Assembly: GCA_027574665.1 (NCBI GenBank)
Contig: CM050653.1
Coordinates: 41,862,118-41,926,117, forward strand
Direction of reading: 5' to 3'
Source of the DNA: Rhynochetos jubatus
Taxonomy: Eukaryota > Chordata > Aves > Eurypygiformes > Rhynochetidae
DNA length: 64,000 bases
Part shown: positions 11,877 through 23,600 of the stretch, piece by piece
Position numbering within the stretch: the first letter of the stretch is position 1
How the letters are laid out: each line of letters begins with the position of its first letter
Position numbers and translations under genes: made by a program
The notes under the pieces: generated by a model
What the model saw: only the letters and a program-made list of their open reading frames with translations
What the model was told of the DNA's origin: nothing
Databases searched by the model: none

Positions 11877-13193
11877 AGTCATGATGGAATAGATGACCTC
11901 CAAATGGTGCACAGGAAGCAGAAGAATCACCCTTCCAGACATGACAAATTTGAAAGAGATTTTCCTGAAGTAGTCTTGGAGGCAATGCTACCAACCTTAT
12001 TTAGTGCAAGATTTGAACGCCTACCTGGAATTGCACTCTCCTCCAAAGCAATATGGGCAACAAGAGCACCCACATAACTTTAAGAAGTAATTGCCACACA
12101 ACACCAGGCTAGAAGTCTGCCAGAAATACCAAAGCCATACAATGATGACTTAGTTAAAGTCTGAAGAGAGAACCTCCCAAATGTCCAAATACAGGAGGTT
12201 ACTAGAAAACAGAGCTGTATTCAGCAAAGAAAAGCACAGCTGAATGACTTACACCACAGGCTGAGCAGACTGAGGGGAACTGAAGAGAGGAGGGCACTGC
12301 CAATGGGACCTGTAGGAGGGGGGTTGTATAGGCGGTAGCTAAGGAGAGCCTCTTCTGGCTTTCAGGGCTCCTGCATAGCTACAGCACAGTAAAAGCTTAT
12401 TGAAACAAACACTTCAGGAAAAATAATTTCTGACTGACAACAAGGACAAGAAGTACATAGTTCTGAAGACAGAACTCAAGAGACAACAGTAACTCCACCA
12501 AGAATTATAGATGTAGGAAATGTCAGCAAACTAGTCCAAGCTAAACTCCAGGAAGCAGGCATAACATACTTTTTTCTGTTCTACTCAGTGAAAAGAGAAG
12601 GAAAAATATGGAGTTTGCACAAGACAAAGTAAAACAGTTAAACAGGAATGCAACAAGTAAGTACAGTAGAGAAAAGTCATGACAAACTTCATAGGACTTT
12701 GCGTACGGAATCAAGTCTAACAACTACAAGAAAGTTAGACCTGTCCTTGCAAAACAAGGGGAAGCACACAGCAGCAAGAGAGCAGGCAGTCCCAAAAGAT
12801 GAAATATTTTATGCATATGACAAAACTAAAAAGAATGAGAGCAGTTTTAAATCACAGACGTGTATCAACACCAAGGATGTGTTTGTGTGTAGCGGGTACA
12901 GAGTAGATAAAACAAATAAATGGCTCCAGAGACAGCAAGGGAGATCAGAATTCTATCTTCTCCTCTTTGCTAGAAACAGCCAGGGGAGTCAAACACAAGA
13001 TAAGAGAAAAACAATATGAATCTCTGATTGAGACTAGAACCACACAAGGAACCATATGCTTGTTAGCCACTCAAAGATGACAGTCTTACAACACACATCT
13101 TTCCCTAAAAGATTAAGTAAATCCAAAGGTTCCTTAGCTTTATAAGCTGAAAAATACCTTCTGAAATTTTCAGATGTTTTAACATTTTTGTCA
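11877..13193. other. About 1.3 kb of non-coding sequence
   Basis: Unique sequence between two CR1 copies. The plus frame 12648-13019 (123 codons) is Lys/Ser/Thr-rich with no recognisable domain. Its frame is probably open by chance. Confidence 0.5.
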
Positions 13194-14115
13194 GTGACAC
13201 GGATGATGGGATTTAGTGCACCCTCAGCAAGTTTGCTGATGACATCAAGCTGTGTGGTGCAGTCAACACACTGGAGGGAAGGGACGCCATCCAGAGGGAC
13301 CTGGACAGGCTGGAGAGGTGGGCCTGTGCCAACCTCATGGAGTTCAACAGGGACAAGTGCAAGGTCCTGCACATGGGTCAGGGCAATCCCAACTACAAGT
13401 ACAGGCTGGGTGGAGAGTGGATCGAGAGCAGCTCTGAGAAGGATGACTTGGGGGTACTGGTGGATGAAAAGCTGGACATGAGCCAGCAGTGTGCACTGGC
13501 AGCCCAGAAAGCCAACCGTATCCTGGGCTGTATCCAGAGAAGCATGGCCAGCAGGTCGAGGGAGGGGATTCTCCCCCTCTGCTCTGCTCTCGTGAGACCC
13601 CACCAGGAATGCTGGGTCCAGCTCTGGGGCCCTGAACATCTGAGGGATATCAACCAGTTGGAGCAAGTCCAGAAGAGGCCACAAAGATGCTCAGAGGTCT
13701 GGAACACCTCTGCCACGGGGACCGGCTGAGAGAGTTGGGCTTGTTCAGCCTGAAGAAGAGAAGGCTGCGGGGAGACCTTACAGCACCTTCCAGTACCTCA
13801 AGGGGCCGACAAGGAAGCTGGGTGTGGGGGGAACTTTTTACAAGGGCCTGTAGTCACAGGACAAAGGGTAATGGGTTTAAATTGAAAGCAGGGAGATTCA
13901 GATTGGATATTAGGAAGAAATTCTTCCCGGAGAGGGTGATGAGGCACTGGGACAGGTTGCCCAGAGAAGCTGTGGATGCCCCATCCCTGGCAGTGTTCAA
14001 GGCTAGGCTGGATGGGGCTTTGAGCAACCTGGTCTAGTGGAGGGTGTCCCTGTTCATGGCAGGGGGGTTGGAACTGGATGGTCTTTAAGGTCCCTTCCAG
14101 CCCAAACCATTCTAT
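13194..14115 (+). mobile_element. CR1 LINE fragment, about 0.92 kb, sense strand, complete 3' end
   Basis: Runs from the late reverse-transcriptase region to the genuine 3' terminus. Landmarks in order are GTGCACCCTCAGCAAGTTTG, GGACCTGGACAGGCTGGAGA, CTTGGGGGTACTGGTGGATG, GATTGGATATTAGGAAGAAA, GAGCAACCTGGTCTAGTGG, and the tail GGTCCCTTCCAGCCCAAACC followed by ATTCTATG. It is 5'-truncated upstream of the FADD motif. It is the best preserved CR1 in the window and belongs to the same subfamily as the short tail at 63178-63290 (near-identical last ~95 bp). Confidence 0.96.
13217..14037 (+). pseudogene. CR1 ORF2 reverse-transcriptase C-terminal part, frameshifted
   Basis: Encodes the distal part of a non-LTR retrotransposon reverse transcriptase. 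Codons at 13232-13243 read F-A-D-D, the catalytic aspartate box. They are followed by [22 protein letters not shown] and [20 protein letters not shown] (the thumb region). The frame is closed upstream by TAG at 13214-13216. Near 13675 a single missing base moves the homology to the next frame ([20 protein letters not shown] from 13687). Two more shifts at about 13787 and 13860 garble the middle. The tail recovers with FRLDIRKKFFPERVM and ends at a stop right after 14037. With no N-terminal part and at least three frameshifts, it is inactive. Confidence 0.92.
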
Positions 14116-16652
14116 GCTCTCCAAAACCATACTGCAGTTCCCTAGCACTCCGGAAGATTTGGGTCTCACTCAAGCTGTGCTAAAAGAACATCCCAGTCCC
14201 GGAATTCTTTTGTGAGGAAAAATGGGACATTTCAGCACACACTCCCACAGCTCACAGTGTCCAGATCTTTTGTGCCAGGGTCACTTCTGTTCAGGGAACA
14301 AATGATTGCCCAAATGGAAAAAAAGTTCTGGCAAATACTTCAACTTGCACCATATCCCTGTGATTTCTTTAAAGAGTGGGAAGTTGTGCATAGGAAGTAC
14401 TGCCAATGGAAAGAAAAGATTTAAGTCACTGGGAGCCCAATTACAAGGAAAAAACCAATGATCAAGGGATATATTGCTGAATTCTGTGAGACAGTCTTGC
14501 AACAGAAAAGCACAGCATTTGTATGAGAACATGAATTGTTAAACCAAACCAGTCTCTGACCACTTCAAAGTACCAAAAAATTTTAAAATTAAAACAAAAC
14601 CCAAGGTAAAATTTATATCAACTCAACTAGTATAGTTACACATTGAGGAACAAAACATTTTAACTCTCAAGGTGATTTGAAAAATACTTCAGTGTTACAC
14701 ATATTGAGACAAAGCACTTTGAGTGACTCCCATGTACTTCTAAAACTTCTTCAAAAGTATCTTAGAGTGTACAGCCAATCAGAAGCATTTCTCAGGAGGC
14801 TCTAAAGATACAGTGGATTCCCCAGCAGGGCCGTGACTGCTCAAGACCCAGTACAGAGCTGTGATGCACAATGGGATATCCAGACTAAGCCATAGGCTAC
14901 AGCCGTGCTGAAATACACCGCAGATTTTCAAGCATAGTAGGAATCACCCGTTTCACTACAAAAAGCACACAATAACATCATTATCACAGACTATTATCTA
15001 GACACCTGGGAACTGAAAAAAACCTGGCAGACATTACCTCAGTGACCACTGTAATCAAGGCAATGGACCATTTGCTCAGCCATGATATCTGAAAATGTGA
15101 AGTATCATTACAGTAAACTCAGCTCCCTTGTCTTTGTGTGATTTACCTGGAAATGGGAAGTCAGGCATATCACACATCATTTCCATAACACAGAAGTCAG
15201 TCAAATGGCAAAACTGAATGGCAGTTAAAATTGTTATGGCTATTCAAGATGAGAAAGAAAACGTGGGCCAGGCCATTCTTAACTGAAGCAGCTGATAAAA
15301 TACTGCACCATCAGAAGCAGCAAGTGCAAGGCAGCTCCTGTGTGACAATAAGGCATGCACTCTATCGTCTGCCAAACATGCACAGCGGTTTGGTGCAGCG
15401 GGGAGATGCTCAAGAGCAACCCTCATACATACAGCATAAGAAAGGTGAGGTGTCAAAAAGGTTAAGTGATTGCTTGCATTAATAGGACAACATAGATCTT
15501 ATTGGTTGTAACAGAAGATTAAACAGCTTGTGTATATAAAGCATTTATCTTGTGCTCCTCACACTGTTTTTGACAGGTATCTCTCACAGGAGACAAGTTT
15601 ATCAATACTTAAGGCCTGTGGCAGGACACCACACAGCATAGATTTATCTTTTTCTAGAAGTACTTGGTGAAAAGATGAGAAAGCCAGAACAAGTTAACAT
15701 CTAGGCTCCCTCCTTTGCTTTGTACTCTTTCCCTTGTAACATTTAACAACGAATAAAATTTAAAAAGCTGCATTTAATCTGGAAAGGTGAGAAGAGAAAA
15801 ATAATTTTAGGTCAGAAACTGGGCTTTATTGAAGCTATTTTATTACAAGTCTATGATTATTTTCAATCCAAAACTTTCATACAGCTTGCAACAAAATCAA
15901 AAAGTCTCACTATTTAAAAGTAGGTAGAACCGCCCCTTGATATATACAGTACCTAAGAAAGAATCGAAATATACTGATGCTTTACTTACTCGCCACCTTT
16001 CATCCAGTCTCACTGGATGTTAACCAGCACATGAAAGTGTCCAGTGTACTTAACTAATTACGGCAGAAGCTGGAGGACCTGAACCCAGATTTAAGCCTTG
16101 GGCCATGTAAAGACATCCTCAATATGCTGCTGAAATACAAGCAGAGTGCTTGTAGCCTATGAAGGTTGCAAGCCCCACGTAGCACAGAGTGCTGCATTCC
16201 ACGAGCAGAGCTCCACTACTCCGCTCGTGCACTGTGGCACAAGCCTGCTCTCAGCAATATGCATTTGTGGTTGCGTACAGGATGACAGCGAAACAATATG
16301 CTGGTTTACAGAAATGCAGGTCTGTTATCAAATGCCTTTTTCTTTCCTTTTTAGTTGTAAGCCATTAAACCACAGAAACATCGTGACTGTATGTCTGATT
16401 GTTGCAAGAGTATCAGAAAGCACCTTTGAAGTGTCATAATCTGTAATTTAGACCTGTAGTACATCTTTATACAATAGACTGCAACATCCCTTTACAAGCA
16501 GAAGAGGTTTTCCTTACACACGTTTTTAGTCAGGAAGAAATTTCTCTTTTAAATTGATTTCAACACAAACTAAGTTAGATTAACAGATTAGTGGTCTGAA
16601 GCATGCAGCAGAGGATCTGCATTTACGTGAAGTCTGACAGAGATGGTAGCAG
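14116..16652. other. About 2.5 kb of non-coding sequence
   Basis: Unique AT-rich sequence between the sense CR1 and the LTR. No gene, RNA gene or repeat recognised. Confidence 0.5.
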
Positions 16653-16657
16653 CTAGG
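16653..16657. repeat. Target-site duplication, left copy (CTAGG)
   Basis: The five bases CTAGG directly precede the LTR's TGT terminus and recur exactly after its ACA terminus at 17654-17658. A 5-bp duplication is typical of ERVL-type and many gammaretrovirus-like integrations. Confidence 0.9.
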
Positions 16658-16794
16658 TGTGGTGGGGTGACCCTGGTTGGGCAGGGGAGAAAAAATATAA
16701 TGAAAAGCTCATGGGTCGAGATAAGGACAGGGAAAGATGATCGTCTGATTAATTACCATCATGGACAAAACAGAGTCAACTTGGGGAAAATTAA

Positions 16795-16800
16795 TTTATT
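16795..16800 (-). promoter_or_regulatory. LTR polyadenylation signal AATAAA
   Basis: Plus-strand TTTATT is AATAAA on minus, in the context GGTAATAAATTAATTTTCCC. Its position about 140 bp from the LTR 3' end is where an R/U5 boundary would be expected. It fixes the element's orientation. Confidence 0.7.
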
Positions 16801-17020
16801 ACCAATCAAATCAGAGTAGGATAATAAGAAAAAACCCTAAATCTAAAAACACCTTCCCCCCTCACCCCTCCCTTCTTCTCAGGCTCAACTTTGGTCCCAA
16901 TATCTCTACCTACTCCCCCCCAAGCAGTGGAGAGGGAAGGGTAATGGGGGTTGTGCTCAGTCCATCACACACTGTCTCTATAGTCCCTTACTCCTCAGGG
17001 GGAGGACTCCCCACCCTCTG

Positions 17021-17230
17021 CTGCAGCGTGGGGTCCCTCCCACAGGAGATAGTCCTCCATGAACTTCTCCAATGTGAGTCCTTCCCATGGGCTGCAGTTC
17101 TACATGAACTGCTCCAGCATGGGTCGCTTCCATAAGGTCACAAGTCCTGCCAGCAAACCTGCTTCAGCACAGGCTTCCCACAGGGTCACAGCCTCCTTCA
17201 GATATCACCCTGCTCCAGCGTGGGGTCCTC
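17021..17230 (-). repeat. Imperfect internal repeats within the LTR
   Basis: Variants of the motif CTGCTCCAGCGTGGGGTCC occur at about 17021, 17109, 17159 and 17210, with a weaker one at about 17068. Spacing is about 40-50 bp, with GGTCACAG/CTGCAG-type sequence between them. Repetitive U3 segments like this often reflect duplicated enhancer units. That function is inference. Confidence 0.75.
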
Positions 17231-17241
17231 CCCAGGCTGCA

Positions 17242-17251
17242 GGGGGGGGGG
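17242..17251. repeat. G10 run inside the LTR
   Basis: Ten consecutive G within the repeated section of the LTR. It is probably expanded after insertion and is a weak spot for sequencing accuracy. Confidence 0.85.
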
Positions 17252-17465
17252 ATCTCAGCTCCCCCATGACCCTCCATGGCTGCAGGGATACAGCCTGCCC
17301 TCTCACCACAGTCTGCACCACAGACTGCTAGGGAATCTCTGCTCTGACACCTGGAACACCACCTCCCCCTCCTTCTCTGCTGACACCTTGGTGTCTGCAG
17401 AGTTGTTCCTCTCACATATTCTCACTCCTCTCTTCTGACTGCTGCTGCTGTTGTGCAGGTTTCCC

Positions 17466-17482
17466 ACACACACACACACACT
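17466..17482. repeat. (CA)n microsatellite inside the LTR
   Basis: About eight and a half CA units within the LTR, so the array arose after or within the element and may be polymorphic. Confidence 0.9.
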
Positions 17483-17653
17483 TCTTAAACACGTTATCCC
17501 AGAGGCACTGCCATTGTTGCCAATTGGTTCAGCCCTGGAACTGTCTGGCAGTGGCTCTGTTGGATGCAGAGGAAACTTCTAGCAGCCTCTCACAGAAGCC
17601 AGCCCTGTAGCCACCCTCCAGTTACCAAAACCTGGCCACACAAACCCAATACA

Positions 17654-17658
17654 CTAGG
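17654..17658. repeat. Target-site duplication, right copy (CTAGG)
   Basis: Exact copy of the five bases before the LTR. The undamaged pair shows that the locus has not been rearranged at its edges since integration. Confidence 0.9.
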
Positions 17659-20600
17659 ACGTCTGACATTATGGATGATACCACACCTTTAAATTCCATT
17701 ATGCACAGGTATGTATTGAGCAGCAGTTGTTCCAGATAACCAAATGACCTTTCTGCTGTATGTGCTCTGATACTTAAGCAAAGCAGGCTGAATTAAGGAC
17801 AAAACACCAGCTTTAGCTTGGAACATTGCCTCCCCTTCCCCATTTCTTTCCCAAGCATTACCGTGTATAAAAAGCATACACATAAACCACCATCAAGCTT
17901 TCAGTACACTGTTCACCAGAATGCAAGTGGGATTTCATTCACATTCAGTACCACTGTGCAGGGATCAAACTCAATTAAACTGCTCATGCTTTTTAGAATT
18001 CTCTATAGCTTTCCACTAAGAGAATTATCATAGTGCAATCAGACCACATTCTCACCAAGAAAGTAGTCCAGAAACAAGAATATGCCATGCTGCGTTTCTA
18101 AATTACCACAAGCAGCTGAGTAAGCAACATGTTAGCTGAACAGGAAGCCAGGCATGTTTGAAAATACAATTACTGCAACATTAATGTGTCACTGTCACTG
18201 ATTTGGACTTCAGAGTTGCCTTTACAAAGGACAAGTGACCAAAAGTGGTAATCGTGAAATGCAACAGGTAGGAAACTGTCACATAACTGATGCTGGGTGC
18301 GTGTGTCTGTTTAGATCGTTGCTGATGTGTTTTTATAACCTGTTAAAACACCAAGTAAAACCCCACATACACACAAACTTGTTTGATGTTTTGTGTTGTC
18401 CCAGTCATCTTTGTGTATCAGAGGAAGCTATAGATACTCCAAGGCATGGTTTTAATAAACTGAGATACATATCAAGAACCGAGTTTAAAAATGATTTTCA
18501 GATTTAATGTTTCTGCCTCCTTGTGGCAGACACTGGAATGAGCCTCCCTCAAGAGCTGGCTCCTCTGCAAATGCATCTGTCAGCTCTGAAAAACACAGGA
18601 GCATTAGCTTTCTGATAAAGTCATCAGAAAGCAGTTACAGTTAAATTAACTGAGTGAGAAACCACAAGAAGTTGCAGGACAAAAAGCAGCAAGAAAGAGC
18701 TCACTGGAAAGTTTGCAGTGTTCCCTGCCTCTCCCCCAGTTTGTCACTGTTTAGCAAATCTCTGCAGGCACCAGCTCAAGAAAAAGCAAACCTGAGCAGT
18801 GTCCCAGTGCTCATCCGGAGGCCTGAGCAAGCTGAGCCCAAAGTTCTCCAGCACTTCTTGAATGCTGGCTTTACTTCACTTATCCTTCACGAATATCACG
18901 TGGGAGCTGGCGGGTTTGATGTAGAAAGCTCTAAGTTGTTTGAGACTTGGTCTGTGTGATGCTTACTTCTCTTTTTGCTATACTGACACAAATCTAATAT
19001 GCCGTGGTGATGGATTACTCTGTCACGTGCAGCAGAAGCTGTAAGAGCGGCCTGCCACGCATGCGAAAAATTCCCTATGACCTAACACAGCCTTCACTGT
19101 ATGCATACATCACACCACCCACATTTAAGTAACAACCGAACAGCTGTAGCAATTCAGAGTACAAATGCAGGTGGGTCCTATACACCTCCAGTCCTGGGCA
19201 TAGCAACTGGTTCAGGAAAAGGTACAAAGAACAGTGCAAGCCTGGAGTGGTACTGCTCCAAAGGAGATAATCCTGCCTTCCGTTCTCTACTAAATGGACA
19301 GCTTTCAACCCAAGAGTTAGATATGCATCACTATGCTGAATACACCGCAGCAGCCTTCTTTTGTGAGGTCTTGTTTAATCATGTTGAACCTATCCATACT
19401 TTCTGCATCCACAATACTACACAGCAGTGAGGTCCCTATATTATTTATTCCTGCCATGAGAACAATCTTCCTTTTGTTCTGGAACAGATTGCCAGATTGC
19501 TGCCTTGCAGGCTCCTAAGAAGTCACAGGGAACAGCAGATGTATTCCCTGTGAGTTTTTTTCCACACAACTCTTATTCTATACACCCCTTAAAGCTTCTC
19601 AGCCTACTCTGTCCAAGCACCTTTTATTTGCTAGAAATGTACCATCTCACTATTATTTCCATTTTTTCAGATCATTTAGGAATGTACTGATCATGGGTAC
19701 AAGAGCCAAGACAAATCAATCCCAATGGCAACTTTTCCCTGCTGTGGAGAAGGATAATTTTTTCCTACCCTTTCAACATCTTACTAATCTACAGAATGAC
19801 CTTTCTTCATCTTGAGGCTTTAGTGAGCCTTTTTTAAATCTTTCAGTTTGTTTTAGGTACCTTCAGTGAAGGACTCCAGTCAGACTATTTTAATCTGAAA
19901 TCCAGGTACATTGCAGGATCTGCATCACTTTTACCTAGGAGTGTGCCAGTTCCTTGACAGAATTCAGGCAGATGCTCACCTTCCCTCAAAAGATGCCCTC
20001 ATGTCACTTCTAAACCACAGAAGAGTTTTTAATCAGCATCCTTGCTGGTTGCAAGCTTGATACATATGACCCCAGCACCTCTTTGGGAGGCTAGCACCAT
20101 ATTCAGAATCTCCAAGACAAGTGACAGAGTATAAACTGGAGTTGGAAGTTTAGTGATTTCAGTTTGGTTTACCCACGGCTCTTAAGCAAGCCCAATTAAT
20201 AGCAATAGTCTTAATGCATTCAGGGACCAACATGGAGCGGTTCTTGACAAAGACCATGTTAAGGGCAATACAGGAGAAAGATTGAATGACTCAAAATTCA
20301 TTCTGCAGATGCTTCTATACTGTAATGGGTCAAAGTACATAAGGAATTAGAAAACAGTACAGCCTGTGAGTCACTAAATAAAACCTCTCTCACTGAAGAC
20401 AAAAAAAGCAGTCACTGCAACCTTAAACATGAGGAACTCTGAAACAGTTCTGGCACAAGAGTAACCACTTAACTGACATGAGAACACTCCAGCTCATGGA
20501 CACTTCTCATACCAGTCAAAACACATGGCCTTTTATGATTTCTCATACTACTTAATGCAGCTATATCAACAGTTTTACAACCATTATTATAGGCAGGCTT

Positions 20601-23600
20601 TTATATTAATACTTGTGCTGCAAAGGCTGGTACAGCCGCTATTGCTTACTAGCTATAAAACTTCACAGATCCTACATTTGGGAAATAGCATAGAAGAAAC
20701 AAGAGTAAGGAGAAGTTAGGAGACAACACTGGATTTTAAAAAGAGCAAAGCTTAAGATAAAGTATCTACTTTAGAATGCAATTTAGTTATATTTGAATAA
20801 CAGACTGAAATCAAAGGATGCCAGACTATTGTACTGTGATAAAAGACTTGGGCCTGGTTACTGGAACTGAAAACAAGTAGCCAAAGGGCATGGAAAGCCT
20901 TTCATTCTTAACTGGCTGTTTATGTTGGCCTAAATCACAATTTAATGCTATTTTCACTTGATTTTCCATAGTTACTTCTCCAAAATAAGTGTTTTGGCAC
21001 AACATTCCTAGATAAAAATCAACAGGCAGAAAGTTATACAAGCAAACATCAGACGACATCCAGCTCAGATAATGCTTCATAACCCACAGTTCATCAATAT
21101 GTCGTAACTTGATATGAGCATTGTCCTGTTGCACAGGAGAACAGGGAACACAAGTGATTGAAACTTAGGGATAACGCATTTATTTTGCCAAGCTGTAAAC
21201 TAACCCTACGATTCACACTTCCTCTGAATTAGTGCAACAACTCCTGCAATGTCCCCTTCTGGCCAATTAATGCTTTTAATTTTCACTATCAGATACCCAT
21301 AGTACGCTTCAGTCTCCGACAGAGAAACTCCTCCTACAGAAGTTCACAGGGTAGTATGGGGAGGTGTACTACATTCTTCAAGGGATACAGTTTTGTTGTA
21401 GTTCTCTTTTGCAAAGGAAACCAAACAGAGCTTACGGCCGTACTGCATAGGGTGTCCTACTACAAGGACTAAGTATTCTTCAATTTTCGCCTTGTATGGT
21501 CCATTTTCAGTTCAATACAGCTAGATTTCATCATCTGTTTATGCATTCTGTCAAGTGTTCCCAAGACCTACTTCAATTGTTTTTCTAAGTGTAGGGTCTC
21601 TGCTGTAGGTCCTCAAATAAAGTGCGTGCAATATTGATCAAAGTCCGGCTCGCACTCCATGCAAGACTATATTCCTATTAGATGCATACAAGCAGAACTT
21701 GATCTTTACCAGGATAAGCAAGCACTGTACTGCCGGAGACAATAGAGCTCAGTTGTTCTAAGTGGCTTAGAGTTTTGTCTGGTCTTTGGAGACCCATCTA
21801 AATGTCATTGGGGTAATTAACAACATTTTTCTACCCCCCCACTCCTTACAGTCAGCCATGGATATGAAAGCACACAGCACGATTTTGACCACTACTTTTC
21901 TTGGTTTACATTTGTGGGCAGTGAAAGAAAGTTTGTGTGCCTTAAGTCTGACACATTATCATACTCTGCCAGATTATCATTTTCCTCCACAAGTTTTGAA
22001 CAGGCACATTAGCAACCTGCACACAACGTTCTAGTTTTCCCTTCTTATTTTTTCCAACTATCCAATCAACATCTGTATTTTAACCTCTGCATGAAGAGGG
22101 ATTCAAGTCTATCTCAGCCATCGAGGTACTATCACTCATACCCTGCAGTGCAGATGCTTTCCCTATTTGAGCACCATTCACACTTAATAGGAAAAGAAAC
22201 CAACAAAAACTGCTCAGTTTGTTAGAGTCAAATCCTCCTGATCACAACTTCATTTCCATTGAAGCCTACAGGATTTCTGGTTTTCATTACATCAGCCTTT
22301 TCAATAGCTTGTTAATACCTTTTCCTTCATTTTTGAAGGTTTTCTTCAAGTTTGTACTCCTAACCTAATTTTTCCCCTGCCACACTGAGTAATTATCATC
22401 CACATCCACTACATCTGAAACAAGAAATACAGTGGATTTATGGGAAAATCTAAGCCAAGCTTATACAGAACTGCATTATCCAGTTCTTTGACTACATTAT
22501 CCCTATTTCAGCTTCTAAGAGCAGCTGAATATTTCATTTAGACTGGAATTAGGATCCTGGCCTCCAACATTAGTGAACACTGAGGTATTAGTGTAAGTTA
22601 CTTCTAGGCCTTTGGCTTTTTCAACAATCCCATCCCTCAAATGTATGAAACATTAGTGTTTATCAAAATAATCCTAGTCAAAGCTAATAGCCCACCTCAT
22701 AGATGGGTTGATAGCCACTCTACAGAATTTTCTCAGACACTGATAGAACTGCAGTGTACTAAAGGTAATCATCGCGGATTTTCAAAACAGGACTCTTCAG
22801 TAGGATATTAAACCACAGATAACAGAGTAATGCAAGCTTGGTGAATTTAGGGAAGCTAACCAGTTTCTGCTAAGAACACATCAAGAAAGCCTTAAAGAAC
22901 TTTCCTGGGTGTAAAAGCTGCTCATCAGGATGACACAAGACCTTGGTATGCTGAGAAAACCATCACCCTGAGCCTCACATGGCATTACTGATGTAAAAGT
23001 CTCATTTTCTTTCTAGCACCACATTCATGTGTCTCAGATAACTTCCACCAATGCTTAGCAATAACCAGGGAGGAACTGCTTCACTGTTAATACTGAATGG
23101 AAATAACCCCTGTCATTTCCTGAGCAGTACAGTTTGATTTCAATTATCAACATAGCTTGATTGAACAAAACAAAGCACTCGTACGATCAAAATCTTAACT
23201 CAGTAGGACACTAATCTTTACCCTGAAACATGAGGACTAGCAAACATCCTGACATAACTGAATTTTAGCCACGTTCAATGAGTATTCAAGCTTATGTAGA
23301 GCCACGTATAAGCAGCAGAACTCAAACTGCTGCAGTAAAACTGAAATACTGAGGTCTCTAATTAATGGAAGGTTCTCAGTCAAGACGAGCTCTGAAATAG
23401 ACAAACTCTAGAGAGTCAACACTCAGAAATAACCCAGGACAAATAGACTGACTTTGAAGGCAGACAATATCTGTTCTCTGACTTTGAGTTAAACTGAACT
23501 GTATCTTTTGAGGAACTGGTCCATATGTTCAAGAGGTATTTTCCATCTCCAGCTTTAATGATTCATACATAGATTGCAATTTCATTGCTACAGGGTAAAT

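Larger units (their letters stand above)
16658..17653 (-). mobile_element. Solo LTR of an endogenous retrovirus (ERVL-like), 996 bp
   Basis: The block starts TGTGGTGGGGTGACCCTGG and ends ACAAACCCAATACA, giving TGT...ACA termini, and is framed by CTAGG on both sides. It holds an AATAAA polyadenylation signal on the minus strand (16795-16800), so the LTR is read in the minus direction. No gag, pol or env sequence and no second LTR are present. It is therefore a solo LTR left by recombination between the two LTRs of a former provirus. Overall sequence character (GGTCGAGATAAGGACAGGG; repeated CTGCTCCAGCGTGGG motifs) matches an LTR family widespread in bird genomes. The class III (ERVL) assignment rests on the 5-bp duplication and on recall of the family, not on a search. 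Confidence 0.92.

Noticed and set aside
11574..11942. 122-codon minus frame as a host gene
   Set aside because: Its C-terminal ~95 codons are the CR1 ORF2 tail, and the N-terminal part is read-through into flanking DNA.
13034..13684. Longest open frame in the window (216 codons, minus strand)
   Set aside because: It is the antisense shadow of the sense-strand CR1 reverse-transcriptase region. The protein on plus shows the family motifs, and the minus translation shows none.
17164..17438. Overlapping frames inside the LTR
   Set aside because: LTR regulatory sequence with GC-rich repeats produces chance frames. No retroviral protein motif is present.
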